From Gammaproteobacteria bacterium (lineage in GTDB: Bacteria > Pseudomonadota > Gammaproteobacteria > Steroidobacterales > Steroidobacteraceae), in the NCBI GenBank assembly GCA_030038645.1, contig JASHSR010000356.1, positions 1-14,565 on the forward strand: 14,565 bases of DNA. The letters are read 5' to 3'. The position numbers and the translations under genes are program-made. This document shows positions 1 through 5,469 of the stretch, one piece after another. The notes below the pieces were generated by a model, which ran no database searches, was not told the DNA's origin, and saw only the letters and a list, made by a program, of their open reading frames with translations. How positions within the stretch are numbered: the first letter of the stretch is position 1; each line of letters starts with the position of its first letter.

Positions 1-306
1 CACCACCGGGATGTCGCGAGCAAGGGCGGTCTCGAGCTCGATCCGCACAAAGTCGTCCGGATCCTCGAGCCGCCGCTGCCCCGCCGGGTTGCGCGCCTCC
101 GTCCAGCGCGGACCCACTATGGCGAGCATCACTCCGCAGTTCCCGACAATATCGTTCAGATGCCCGCGAAAATCCCGCCCGAGAGGAATGGAATCCACAT
201 CCTTGAACACCTGCGCCTTGCCGAACTCGGCGACGAGGCGATCGTAGATACGCCCCGTGGCGTCCGGGCTGTCGCTGCGGCGGTAGCTGATGAAAATCCC
301 CGACAA
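1..306 (-). CDS. TIR-domain protein, N-terminal 102 residues (C-terminus outside window)
   Basis: Seen: an open frame from a TTG at 306 to the window edge encodes a complete-looking TIR fold. It starts SGIFISYRRSD (strand A, residues 2-12), has a BB-loop-like DSIPLGRDF at 38-46, the strand GVMLAIVGPRW at 58-68, and the helix DDFVRIELETAL at 84-95 followed by DIPVV. The start is chosen because AAGGTGGAG lies 6 nt upstream of the TTG, and the TIR fold begins immediately after it. Known: bacterial TIR domains are often NAD-cleaving, with a catalytic Glu in the helix matching the E90/E92 region, and are frequently fused to effector, repeat or sensor domains. Inferred: an NADase or signalling role in host defence is possible, but the missing C-terminus decides which class this is. 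It stands 255 bp from the nearest direct repeat of the toxin-antitoxin cassette. Confidence 0.85.
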   Translation of the reverse strand, partial: MSGIFISYRRSDSPDATGRIYDRLVAEFGKAQVFKDVDSIPLGRDFRGHLNDIVGNCGVMLAIVGPRWTEARNPAGQRRLEDPDDFVRIELETALARDIPVV

Positions 307-561
307 GAGTCACTCCACCTTCTTATGACCCGGAGGACCTCATCGTCGCGACCGGGCCTTCTTGGACGCGCGCCGCAGAGTCTATGCGTCCCGGACCCTC
401 GAGGTCGAATGGCGGGGGAAACCCATTCAGTCTGGTGATAGGCCGGTTCCGGCCGCTACCCGACAGTAGGCCGTATCCGACGCGAGCAAACAACTTCGCT
501 CGCATCGACGCCGCAGATCTCTGGTGGGGCTTTTTCTCGCTCGACGAAGCGTCGCAGCCCG
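307..561. other. Non-coding stretch between the TIR gene and the left direct repeat
   Basis: I see no credible gene in this stretch. Short open frames exist on both strands but have no ribosome binding site and no recognisable protein. The only structure I noticed is a short GGCCGG-TT-CCGGCC palindrome at 441-454. The promoter of the TIR gene should lie in the part next to 306, but no convincing -35/-10 pair is visible. Confidence 0.5.
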
Positions 562-589
562 CGGATTTCCCGAGTGTCTAAGAATCCTC
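562..589. repeat. 28-bp direct repeat, left copy (DR1)
   Basis: These 28 bases are identical to positions 1553-1580. The copy begins CGGATTTCCCG and ends CTAAGAATCCTC. Identity stops exactly at both ends. It ends 3 bp beyond the toxin gene's stop codon, so the two copies enclose the toxin-antitoxin pair and its promoter. This copy has only the left half of the palindrome present at the right-hand copy. The pattern fits a target or attachment-site duplication, or recombination between dispersed repeats. Confidence 0.9.
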
Positions 590-592
590 AGT

Positions 593-1165
593 TCAATTCT
601 CTATTCGCCGATAAAGCAAGATGCGCCCGTCTGGCACGAGCTGATTAAGAAAGTCGAAATCCGTGACATTGCGCGTCACCACGGGCCAACCATTCCTGCG
701 GCCCTGCAAGTAGATGAGAGCGTCATTGAGGCACTTTCGCTCGGCGCCGGCGGCATAGCCGCCAAGTCGAAACACCAAGCCGCCCAAGATTCCCGCCTCT
801 CCCCAAGTCGCCGCGTCAGGCGCCACGAGACGATGTGCGGGAATGTCGCGGACCGTTCTGCCGATTGCCTTGAGCGATTTCTCCGTTCGAGGGTCATCCG
901 GCTTCAGCCGGCCGAACGTGTGGGTGAGTTCGGAGAGGCAAACCGAAGAGTGATTGCACGTTCGCACGGTAACGAGAGTGTCAAGCGATTCCGGAGATCG
1001 ACCTTGAAGAGTATCGACGTAAACGGTCGTGTCGAGCAGGATCGGCCCACCCACCGCCGGGACCGCCTCGACCCAATCCAGTTCCTCTTCTGGTCGGCGG
1101 CGAAGCGGACGCCTCTTCCTGCTCGGTTTGAGCCATCGCAGGGCAGCATCGAGATCAAAACTCAA
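593..1165 (-). CDS. vapC: VapC-type PIN-domain toxin of a type II toxin-antitoxin pair
   Basis: Seen: a PIN-domain protein of about 190 residues. From the TTG at 1165, the acidic residues expected of a PIN nuclease are D45 in GPILLDTTVYVD, E79 in CLSELTH, D148 in CLNDALIYLQ and D169/D171 in RNVTDFDFL. This order and spacing match VapC ribonucleases, which use Mg2+ to cleave RNA (often tRNA). Residues 13-30 ahead of the domain are unusually Arg-rich. Start: no ATG is available. The TTG at 1165 overlaps the antitoxin's 3' end by 11 bp and begins LSFDLDAALRWL. A TTG at 1216 (17 residues longer) has a purine-rich upstream stretch and is the alternative. The gene follows the antitoxin on the same strand, the usual antitoxin-toxin order, so translational coupling is likely. 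The stop at 593-595 lies 3 bp from the direct repeat. Confidence 0.85.
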   Translation of the reverse strand: MSFDLDAALRWLKPSRKRRPLRRRPEEELDWVEAVPAVGGPILLDTTVYVDTLQGRSPESLDTLVTVRTCNHSSVCLSELTHTFGRLKPDDPRTEKSLKAIGRTVRDIPAHRLVAPDAATWGEAGILGGLVFRLGGYAAGAERKCLNDALIYLQGRRNGWPVVTRNVTDFDFLNQLVPDGRILLYRRIEN

Positions 1166-1448
1166 TGTCGGCGTCTCGGGGTAACGCTCCCTTGTGGCGC
1201 ACGAGCCTGGCGCCAAAATCGTCTTCTAGAGCCAGTCTCGCCAGGGCGACCTCGATGAGATCCGTATCCGATGAAAGCCCCGCGCTTTTCTTGGCCGCCG
1301 CCACAAGCTCGGCCGGCACCCGGCCGGCTACACGAGCGCTTCGGGCACCACCGAGCAGTCCCGCGGCCCGTGCGGCCTCCAGCGTCGCTCGCATTCGCAT
1401 CTCGGCGAGCGCCTTCCTGCGCTGATCAGCCGATTCGGAAGTCCTCAT
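1155..1448 (-). CDS. vapB: Antitoxin partner of the VapC-type toxin (probable ribbon-helix-helix)
   Basis: Seen: a 97-residue protein encoded directly upstream of the PIN toxin and overlapping it. Residues 38-73 (ARVAGRVPAELVAAAKK, then SDTDLIEVALARLAL) have the strand-helix-helix pattern of ribbon-helix-helix DNA-binding antitoxins. The C-terminal end DFGARLVRHKGALPRDADIEF resembles the toxin-wrapping tails of VapB-like proteins. An Arg/Ala-rich N-terminal helix (residues 8-33) precedes the predicted DNA-binding part, which is an unusual addition. The ATG at 1448 has GAGAGGTGG 4 nt upstream. Inferred: it neutralises the toxin and represses its own promoter through the AT-rich palindrome upstream. 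The family assignment rests on position and pattern only, so the exact antitoxin family is uncertain. Confidence 0.8.
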   Translation of the reverse strand: MRTSESADQRRKALAEMRMRATLEAARAAGLLGGARSARVAGRVPAELVAAAKKSAGLSSDTDLIEVALARLALEDDFGARLVRHKGALPRDADIEF

Positions 1449-1464
1449 GTTTCCACCTCTCGCC

Positions 1465-1499
1465 TAGTTGTACAAATTATCAGATTTGTTGCACAACTA
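1465..1499. promoter_or_regulatory. Imperfect palindrome over the toxin-antitoxin promoter (candidate operator)
   Basis: The outer arms TAGTTGT (1465-1471) and ACAACTA (1493-1499) are perfect inverted repeats. The inner blocks ACAAAT (1472-1477) and ATTTGT (1484-1489) are also complementary, offset by a 3-nt insertion. The palindrome covers the -10 element and the spacer, where an autorepressing antitoxin would be expected to bind. A second near-palindrome, TGACG-GA-CGTCA, lies just upstream at 1514-1525. Confidence 0.6.
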
Positions 1500-1504
1500 A
1501 TCAA
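1476..1504 (-). promoter_or_regulatory. Sigma-70-type promoter of the toxin-antitoxin operon
   Basis: On the minus strand, TTGATT (1499-1504) and GATAAT (1476-1481) are separated by exactly 17 bp. Each matches the consensus at four or five of six positions. The -10 element lies 27 bp ahead of the antitoxin ATG. The surrounding AT-rich patch stands out against the GC-rich window. Confidence 0.7.
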
Positions 1505-1552
1505 GGGCAGAAGTGACGGACGTCAAGCAGGCCGATCTGAATCCGCCGGGAA

Positions 1553-1580
1553 CGGATTTCCCGAGTGTCTAAGAATCCTC
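1553..1580. repeat. 28-bp direct repeat, right copy (DR2)
   Basis: Exact copy of 562-589, lying 104 bp upstream of the antitoxin ATG and 52 bp from the 3' end of the tRNA gene. The repeat-to-repeat distance is 991 bp. Here, unlike at the left copy, the repeat's last 17 bases belong to a complete palindrome (1564-1589). Confidence 0.9.
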
Positions 1581-1595
1581 TTAGACACTTAGACA
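1564..1595. repeat. Perfect 11-bp palindrome plus tandem CTTAGACA octamers
   Basis: AGTGTCTAAGA (1564-1574), loop ATCC, TCTTAGACACT (1579-1589) form a perfect 11-bp stem. The right arm runs into a tandem pair of CTTAGACA octamers (1580-1587 and 1588-1595). A second, overlapping stem CGGGAA/TTCCCG sits at 1547-1563. No T-run follows on either strand, so it is not a standard terminator. It could be a recombinase or regulator binding site, or a dispersed palindromic repeat. Confidence 0.7.
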
Positions 1596-1632
1596 AATCG
1601 AGATCCGGGGGCCTGCAACCGATTGATTTCGA

Positions 1633-1705
1633 TGGGCCTGCTTGGATTCGAACCAAGGACCAAGGGATTATGAGTCCCCTGCACTGACCGCTGTGCTACA
1701 GGCCC
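1633..1705 (-). tRNA. tRNA with anticodon CAT, probably tRNA-Ile2 (lysidine type)
   Basis: The 73-nt minus-strand sequence folds as a full cloverleaf. The acceptor GGGCCTG pairs with CAGGCCC, the D-stem GCAC with GTGC, and the anticodon stem GGGGA with TCCCT (one G-T pair). The anticodon loop is CTCATAA, the T-arm is CTTGG-TTCGAAT-CCAAG, and the discriminator is A. No CCA is encoded. Anticodon CAT could be elongator Met or the Ile2 species whose C34 is changed to lysidine by TilS. The body GGGGACTCATAATCCCTTGGTC resembles Ile2 tRNAs more than Met tRNAs, so I favour Ile2. The 3' end faces the toxin-antitoxin cassette. The last 8 nt of its 3' acceptor side recur at 1609-1616. Confidence 0.9.
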
Positions 1706-1717
1706 GGCGCTCCCGGA

Positions 1718-1726
1718 ATTGTACCA
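1718..1726 (-). promoter_or_regulatory. Extended -10 element of the tRNA gene
   Basis: On the minus strand TGGTACAAT (TGn plus a -10 hexamer with one mismatch) lies 12 bp ahead of the tRNA 5' end. This would give a very short leader. No good -35 is visible at the usual distance, consistent with an extended -10 promoter. Confidence 0.5.
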
Positions 1727-1749
1727 ATCGCGCGGCGTGCCGCACCTGT

Positions 1750-1800
1750 CGGCGCGCATCGTCCCCACGCATCGTCACCACGCATCGTCCTCGCGCGCCG
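1750..1800. repeat. Three tandem 13-bp repeats enclosed by an 8-bp inverted repeat
   Basis: CGCATCGTC recurs with an exact 13-bp period at 1755, 1768 and 1781. The set is enclosed by CGGCGCGC (1750-1757) and its reverse complement GCGCGCCG (1793-1800). It sits between the stop of the thioredoxin-fold gene and the tRNA promoter. It may be a transcript-end structure, a protein-binding array or a slippage product. Confidence 0.6.
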
Positions 1801-1805
1801 CCGTC

Positions 1806-3419
1806 TCATGCCTTCGCCAGAAATCCCACGCACGCCGCGTGCGCCGGAGCGCCGGCCGGAACCTTCGCACAGAGGCGGCCCATGCGCCGCCGCAGCACCG
1901 CGATCGTGACGGCGTGGCGCCCGTGCCGGTTCCACTTGCGCAGGCTCGCGTCGAGCTTCTCGAGCCTCACTCGGGTGCGGCTGTAGATTCGGTCCGGTCC
2001 GTCCAGCTCGCCGAGCACGGCGAGAGCCGCGCTGCGGATCTGCGCGTCGTCGTCGGGCTTCATGCGGACCAGGCCGCTCACGTATTCGGTTCCCCACTGG
2101 AAGCGCGTCGCCGCGCCCTGCGACTCCCGGTACGCGCGCTGCAGCCAGTCGATCGCGAGGTCCTTGTGGCCTCTCCTCTCCTCGACGTCCGCGAGGTCGA
2201 GCATGTAGTAGTAGGGCGACTTTGACGTCTGCATCTCGTGCTGCGCGATCGAATACGCGCGGTCGAGATCTCCCAGGTCCTCGAGAATATTCATCGCCGC
2301 GTTCACGTCCCCCGCGCGCGTCGGCTCGTCGCTCGCGCGAGCCAGGACGATGCCGATGCGCTGCTCGGCGTCCGCCGCGAGACGCTTCGGGACTGCGCCG
2401 CCCGGCTCGAGCGCCTTGGCCGCCTCGATCTTGCCGTCCACCGCGAACAGCCGGTCCGCCTGGGCGTAGTCGCCGTCGCTCGCGATGACATCCATGGCCG
2501 AGAGCCACCGCCGCTCCAGATCCCGCGCGCTCAGCGAGCGCTTGGCAGCGGTGAAGAACGCATCGTCCGCCATCTCGAGCACGTCGGCCGAGCCCTGCAC
2601 CAGATCGCGGTCCGCGAGCGTCCCGTACACTTGCCGTACGAGCCCCTGTAACAGGGCGCTCGGCCACGCGCCCGCCTTCAACCGATCCTGCTCGGCGTCG
2701 GCTTCCACCGCGGCCGCGGCGATCGTGAGCCGCGCGCGCTCCACGCGCGCCTCGCTCGGACAGCGCTCCGCCGCGCGATCCAGCGTCAGCGCCAACCGAT
2801 GCGGACTTTGGCTCGCAGCCTCATCGAGATCCCACGCGTCATACGCGAGTCTGCGGCAGTCGTCGCGCGAGAGGCTCGCGCCGCCGGAGTCGAGCGACGC
2901 GAGCACGTCCCTCAACGGGCGCACGTCGCCGAGCGCGAGATCGAGCACCTCGCCGTACTCGCCGAGGTCCATCCCGCCGGAGATCCGCTCGAGCTCGGAG
3001 CGGTCGGGCCGCAGGATGACGACGGTCGGATAGCCGGTGACATGGAACACATCACCCCATTTCTGTGCGCCGGGATCATCGCCGTCGAGGTAGACCGGAA
3101 CGAGCAGCCGCGACTTCTCGATGAAGTCCGGCCGGGAGAAGACCGTCGCCTTGAGCTCGTGGCACGGCGGACACCAGCTCGCGCCCCAGTACAGGAAGAC
3201 CGGCTTGTGCTCGGCGCGAGCCTGCGCAAAGGCGGCGTCGAGACTGCCCTTGAACCAAGCGATGCCCGGGGCCGCTCGTCGAATCGTGGGCGCGGGCCCG
3301 TGTCCGGCCCCGACGGCGGGGCTCGGCGCCGTGGCTGCCGCGCCCGCCTCGCGCTTGCTGCACGCGCCCAGTGCGGCGGTCAGAGCGAGCGCCACCACCG
3401 CTATCCACGCTGCTTTCAC
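1806..3419 (-). CDS. Thioredoxin-fold lipoprotein with a long helical C-terminal region
   Basis: Seen: 537 residues from a GTG at 3419, with AGAGGA 6 nt upstream. An N-terminal signal peptide ends in the lipobox LGAC, with the lipidated Cys at 20. A Pro/Ala-rich linker (21-52) leads to a thioredoxin domain (about 53-165) with the active site WCPPC (C83, C86) and a cis-Pro loop TGYPT (P131). Residues 165-537 are mostly helical, with helix-pair spacing suggestive of TPR-like repeats (for example 380-450). A pair of Cys lies near the C-terminus. Known: CxxC thioredoxin-fold lipoproteins reduce or isomerise disulfides outside the cytoplasm. The insert-free fold resembles the DsbD C-terminal/thioredoxin_7 type more than TlpA. 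Inferred: a periplasmic, membrane-anchored reductase with a protein-binding tail. It is divergent from the MDR oxidoreductase, and no redox partner is encoded nearby. The specific substrate is unknown. Confidence 0.9.
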   Translation of the reverse strand: MKAAWIAVVALALTAALGACSKREAGAAATAPSPAVGAGHGPAPTIRRAAPGIAWFKGSLDAAFAQARAEHKPVFLYWGASWCPPCHELKATVFSRPDFIEKSRLLVPVYLDGDDPGAQKWGDVFHVTGYPTVVILRPDRSELERISGGMDLGEYGEVLDLALGDVRPLRDVLASLDSGGASLSRDDCRRLAYDAWDLDEAASQSPHRLALTLDRAAERCPSEARVERARLTIAAAAVEADAEQDRLKAGAWPSALLQGLVRQVYGTLADRDLVQGSADVLEMADDAFFTAAKRSLSARDLERRWLSAMDVIASDGDYAQADRLFAVDGKIEAAKALEPGGAVPKRLAADAEQRIGIVLARASDEPTRAGDVNAAMNILEDLGDLDRAYSIAQHEMQTSKSPYYYMLDLADVEERRGHKDLAIDWLQRAYRESQGAATRFQWGTEYVSGLVRMKPDDDAQIRSAALAVLGELDGPDRIYSRTRVRLEKLDASLRKWNRHGRHAVTIAVLRRRMGRLCAKVPAGAPAHAACVGFLAKA

Positions 3420-3511
3420 ACGCTTCCTCTCTCGTGCCGGCCGGCTGCTATCATCCGCGCTCGGCTCGCATCGCCGTTCCGCGGTCGGGCCAACCGGCCG
3501 GGGGATTGCAG

Positions 3512-4654
3512 ATGCACGACGATACGCCAGAATGGGCACGGGCGATGCGCGCGTGGGCCGGGTGGGCCGTGTCGGTCGCCGCGCTGGCCGCGATTACCGC
3601 TTGTGGAGGCCACATGGCAACGCAACCGACGACCCAGAAGGAGTACCAGCTCGTCCGCACGGGGACGCAGGGCCCCTTCACTCTGAAGCTCGTGGACGCT
3701 CCGGTTCGCGCGCCCGGGCCGCACGAGGTGCTGGTGAAGGTCCACGCCGCCTCGCTCAACCGGCGTGACGTCTTCGTCCTGCAGGGGAACTATCCGGTCG
3801 GCCCGCGCGACAGTCTCGTGCCGCTCTCGGACGGCGCAGGCGAAGTCGTCGCGGTCGGCTCGAGCGTCACCCGCCTCCACGTGGGCGACCGCGTCGCCGG
3901 CATCTTCTTCCAGAAGTGGCTGAGCGGACGCCCGGGCCCCGATGTCCTCAACTCCGCGCTCGGCGGACAGATCGACGGCATGCTGGCGCAGTACGTCACG
4001 CTCAACGAGCAGGGGCTCGTCGCGCTTCCCTCGAACCTGTCCTACGAGGAGGGCGCGACCCTGCCCTGTGCCGGCGTGACCGCCTGGAACGGGCTGTTCA
4101 CGCGGGGAGACATCCAGAAGGGCGATACCGTACTGCTCGAGGGCACGGGCGGCGTTTCCTCGTTCGGACTGGTCTTTGCGCTGGCCGCGGGAGCGAAGGT
4201 CATCATCACGAGCTCGCACGATGCGAAGCTGCAGGAAGCGAGAAAGCTCGGCGCGTTCGGCACGATCAACTACAAGAAGGTGCCGGACTGGGAGAAATCG
4301 GTCCGGGAGCTCACCGGAGGCGCCGGCGTTCAAGAAGTGCTCGAGGTCGGTGGCAAGGACTCCTTGCCCCATGCTCTCGCGAGCCTCGGCGCCGGGGGGC
4401 ATATCGCCTTGATCGGCGGGCTCGGCGGCTTCGGCGGCGACGTGCCGGCCATGGCGCTGATGATGTCGAACGCGACGGTCTCCGGGCTGTACGTCGGCTC
4501 GCGGGCGGACTTCGAGGCCATGAACGCCTTCATCGAGCAGCACAACGTCAAGCCGCTGATCGCCCGTGTCTTCCCGTTCAGCGACGCGAAGGGCGCCTAC
4601 GACCTCATGGACTCCGGCGACTTCTTCGGCAAGATCGTCATCCGCATCCAGTGA
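3512..4654 (+). CDS. Zinc-independent MDR-family (quinone-reductase-like) oxidoreductase, possible lipoprotein form
   Basis: Seen: the MDR fold is complete. An N-terminal GroES-like part (about 44-170) contains LSDGAGEVVAVG and VGDRVAG. YEEGATLPCAGVTAWNGL (178-195) leads into a nucleotide-binding fold with GTGGVSSFG at 211-219. The zinc ligands of alcohol dehydrogenases are absent. Known: such enzymes use NAD(P)H to reduce quinones or activated double bonds in the cytoplasm. Start: the ATG at 3512 (380 residues) has GGGGGA 6 nt upstream and adds a hydrophobic segment ending AITAC (lipobox, Cys31). The ATG at 3614 (346 residues, the usual family length) has GGAGG only 4 nt upstream. Both are credible, so dual localisation or a misleading upstream frame must be separated by experiment. 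The function is certain only at family level, and no substrate can be named. Confidence 0.9.
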   Translation: MHDDTPEWARAMRAWAGWAVSVAALAAITACGGHMATQPTTQKEYQLVRTGTQGPFTLKLVDAPVRAPGPHEVLVKVHAASLNRRDVFVLQGNYPVGPRDSLVPLSDGAGEVVAVGSSVTRLHVGDRVAGIFFQKWLSGRPGPDVLNSALGGQIDGMLAQYVTLNEQGLVALPSNLSYEEGATLPCAGVTAWNGLFTRGDIQKGDTVLLEGTGGVSSFGLVFALAAGAKVIITSSHDAKLQEARKLGAFGTINYKKVPDWEKSVRELTGGAGVQEVLEVGGKDSLPHALASLGAGGHIALIGGLGGFGGDVPAMALMMSNATVSGLYVGSRADFEAMNAFIEQHNVKPLIARVFPFSDAKGAYDLMDSGDFFGKIVIRIQ

Positions 4655-4661
4655 TCGCGCG

Positions 4662-4684
4662 CCGCCGGAGCCCTGCGCCGGCGG
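4662..4684. terminator. GC hairpin between convergent genes
   Basis: CCGCCGG (4662-4668) and CCGGCGG (4678-4684) form a perfect 7-bp stem with a 9-nt loop. It fills the 34-bp gap between the stops of the oxidoreductase and the methyltransferase. No T-run follows on either strand, so bidirectional termination is only a guess from position. Confidence 0.35.
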
Positions 4685-4688
4685 TGCC

Positions 4689-5345
4689 TCAAGGCAGCAC
4701 GCCCGCGATCGCCATGTGCCGGTCGCTCGCCGGCTCGACGGCCAAGGTCAGACCCGCGGTGCGAAGCTGCGCCCGCACTTCCTCGACCGTGAACGCCGCG
4801 CAGAGGGAGTTGTAGAAGTCCTCCTTCAGGATCGGGTGCTCGCGGCTCGAGACGCGCTCCACGATCTCGCGCGCCTCGAGCGGCGAGCTCGGGCGCATCA
4901 GGTCCATCACGTAGACGGCCGCGCCCGGCCGAGCGAGTCGCCGCGCCTCGCTCCAGAGCGCCTGCGGGTCCGGCAGATGGTGCAGCATGTCCTTGCACAG
5001 CACCGCATCGAAGGCGTGCTCCGGTAGGGCGAGGCCGGGGAGGCGCCCGAGGTGGAGCGTGATCTGCTCCGTCAGGTGAGCCGCCCGGACGGCCTCGCGC
5101 GCCAAGCTCAGCATCTCCTCGGAGCCGTCGACGGCGGTAATGCGCGCACCGCTCGCGGCGCGGGCCAGCCTCACAGGCACGTCCGCCGGGCCGCAACCGA
5201 GGTCTACGACGCTCGAGAGGCGATCGCCGAACCGCGCGACGACGCGATCCACGAAGGCTTGGTTGGAATCGGAAAAGTCCGCCCGGGCATAGGCTTCCGC
5301 CGTCTCGCGGCCGTCCATGATCTCAGGCTCGAGAATCCTGTCCAT
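4689..5345 (-). CDS. Class I SAM-dependent methyltransferase
   Basis: Seen: 218 residues with the class I Rossmann methyltransferase motifs in order. Motif I is VVDLGCGPADVPVRLA (46-61). The acidic residue that would hold the SAM ribose is D73 in ITAVDGSEEML. Motif IV is FDAVLCKDMLHHLPDP (112-127). A late strand, AAVYVMDLMRP, follows. Start: the ATG at 5345 has GGGAG 6 nt upstream, and upstream in-frame codons encode nothing family-like. Known: this Methyltransf_11/25 type methylates small molecules or proteins, and the family does not reveal the substrate. It is soluble and cytoplasmic, with no signal peptide. It is divergent from yfcG, across an intergenic region holding a perfect inverted repeat, and convergent with the MDR oxidoreductase. 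The start motif MDRILEPEIMDG is distinctive and may help homologue searches. Confidence 0.88.
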   Translation of the reverse strand: MDRILEPEIMDGRETAEAYARADFSDSNQAFVDRVVARFGDRLSSVVDLGCGPADVPVRLARAASGARITAVDGSEEMLSLAREAVRAAHLTEQITLHLGRLPGLALPEHAFDAVLCKDMLHHLPDPQALWSEARRLARPGAAVYVMDLMRPSSPLEAREIVERVSSREHPILKEDFYNSLCAAFTVEEVRAQLRTAGLTLAVEPASDRHMAIAGVLP

Positions 5346-5404
5346 CCGGCGCTCCCGCTGTCCGCCCTTCCCGCTCCCGCGCCCGCACTGGTGCCGCGGC
5401 ATGA

Positions 5405-5442
5405 GAATCGGGCAACATTCCACCCCTCATGTTGCCCGATTC
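5405..5442. repeat. Perfect 14-bp inverted repeat between divergent genes
   Basis: GAATCGGGCAACAT (5405-5418) and ATGTTGCCCGATTC (5429-5442) are exact reverse complements around a 10-nt spacer. It lies 60 bp upstream of the methyltransferase ATG and 14 bp upstream of the yfcG ribosome binding site (GAGGAGG, 5457-5463). It could be an operator for a dimeric regulator controlling both genes. If transcription starts upstream, it could instead be a stable hairpin in the yfcG leader. Confidence 0.75.
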
Positions 5443-5469
5443 AGACCCCGCGGCGCGAGGAGGCCCCCA

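Noticed and set aside
323..505. Minus-strand 60-codon open frame between the TIR gene and the left repeat
   Set aside because: No ribosome binding site, no recognisable features, and no third-position pattern convincing enough to call a gene.
524..1258. Plus-strand open frame across the toxin-antitoxin pair
   Set aside because: No recognisable domain. The opposite strand has PIN catalytic residues, a promoter and ribosome binding sites, so this is a shadow.
1564..1589. Rho-independent terminator for the tRNA
   Set aside because: The stem is perfect, but neither strand has a T-run after it, and the stem is only half GC. A recombination or regulatory role fits the context better.
562..1595. 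Integron gene cassette with attC sites
   Set aside because: Toxin-antitoxin cassettes are common in integrons, but I found no GTTRRRY/RYYYAAC core pair at either boundary, and the boundary is a plain direct repeat.
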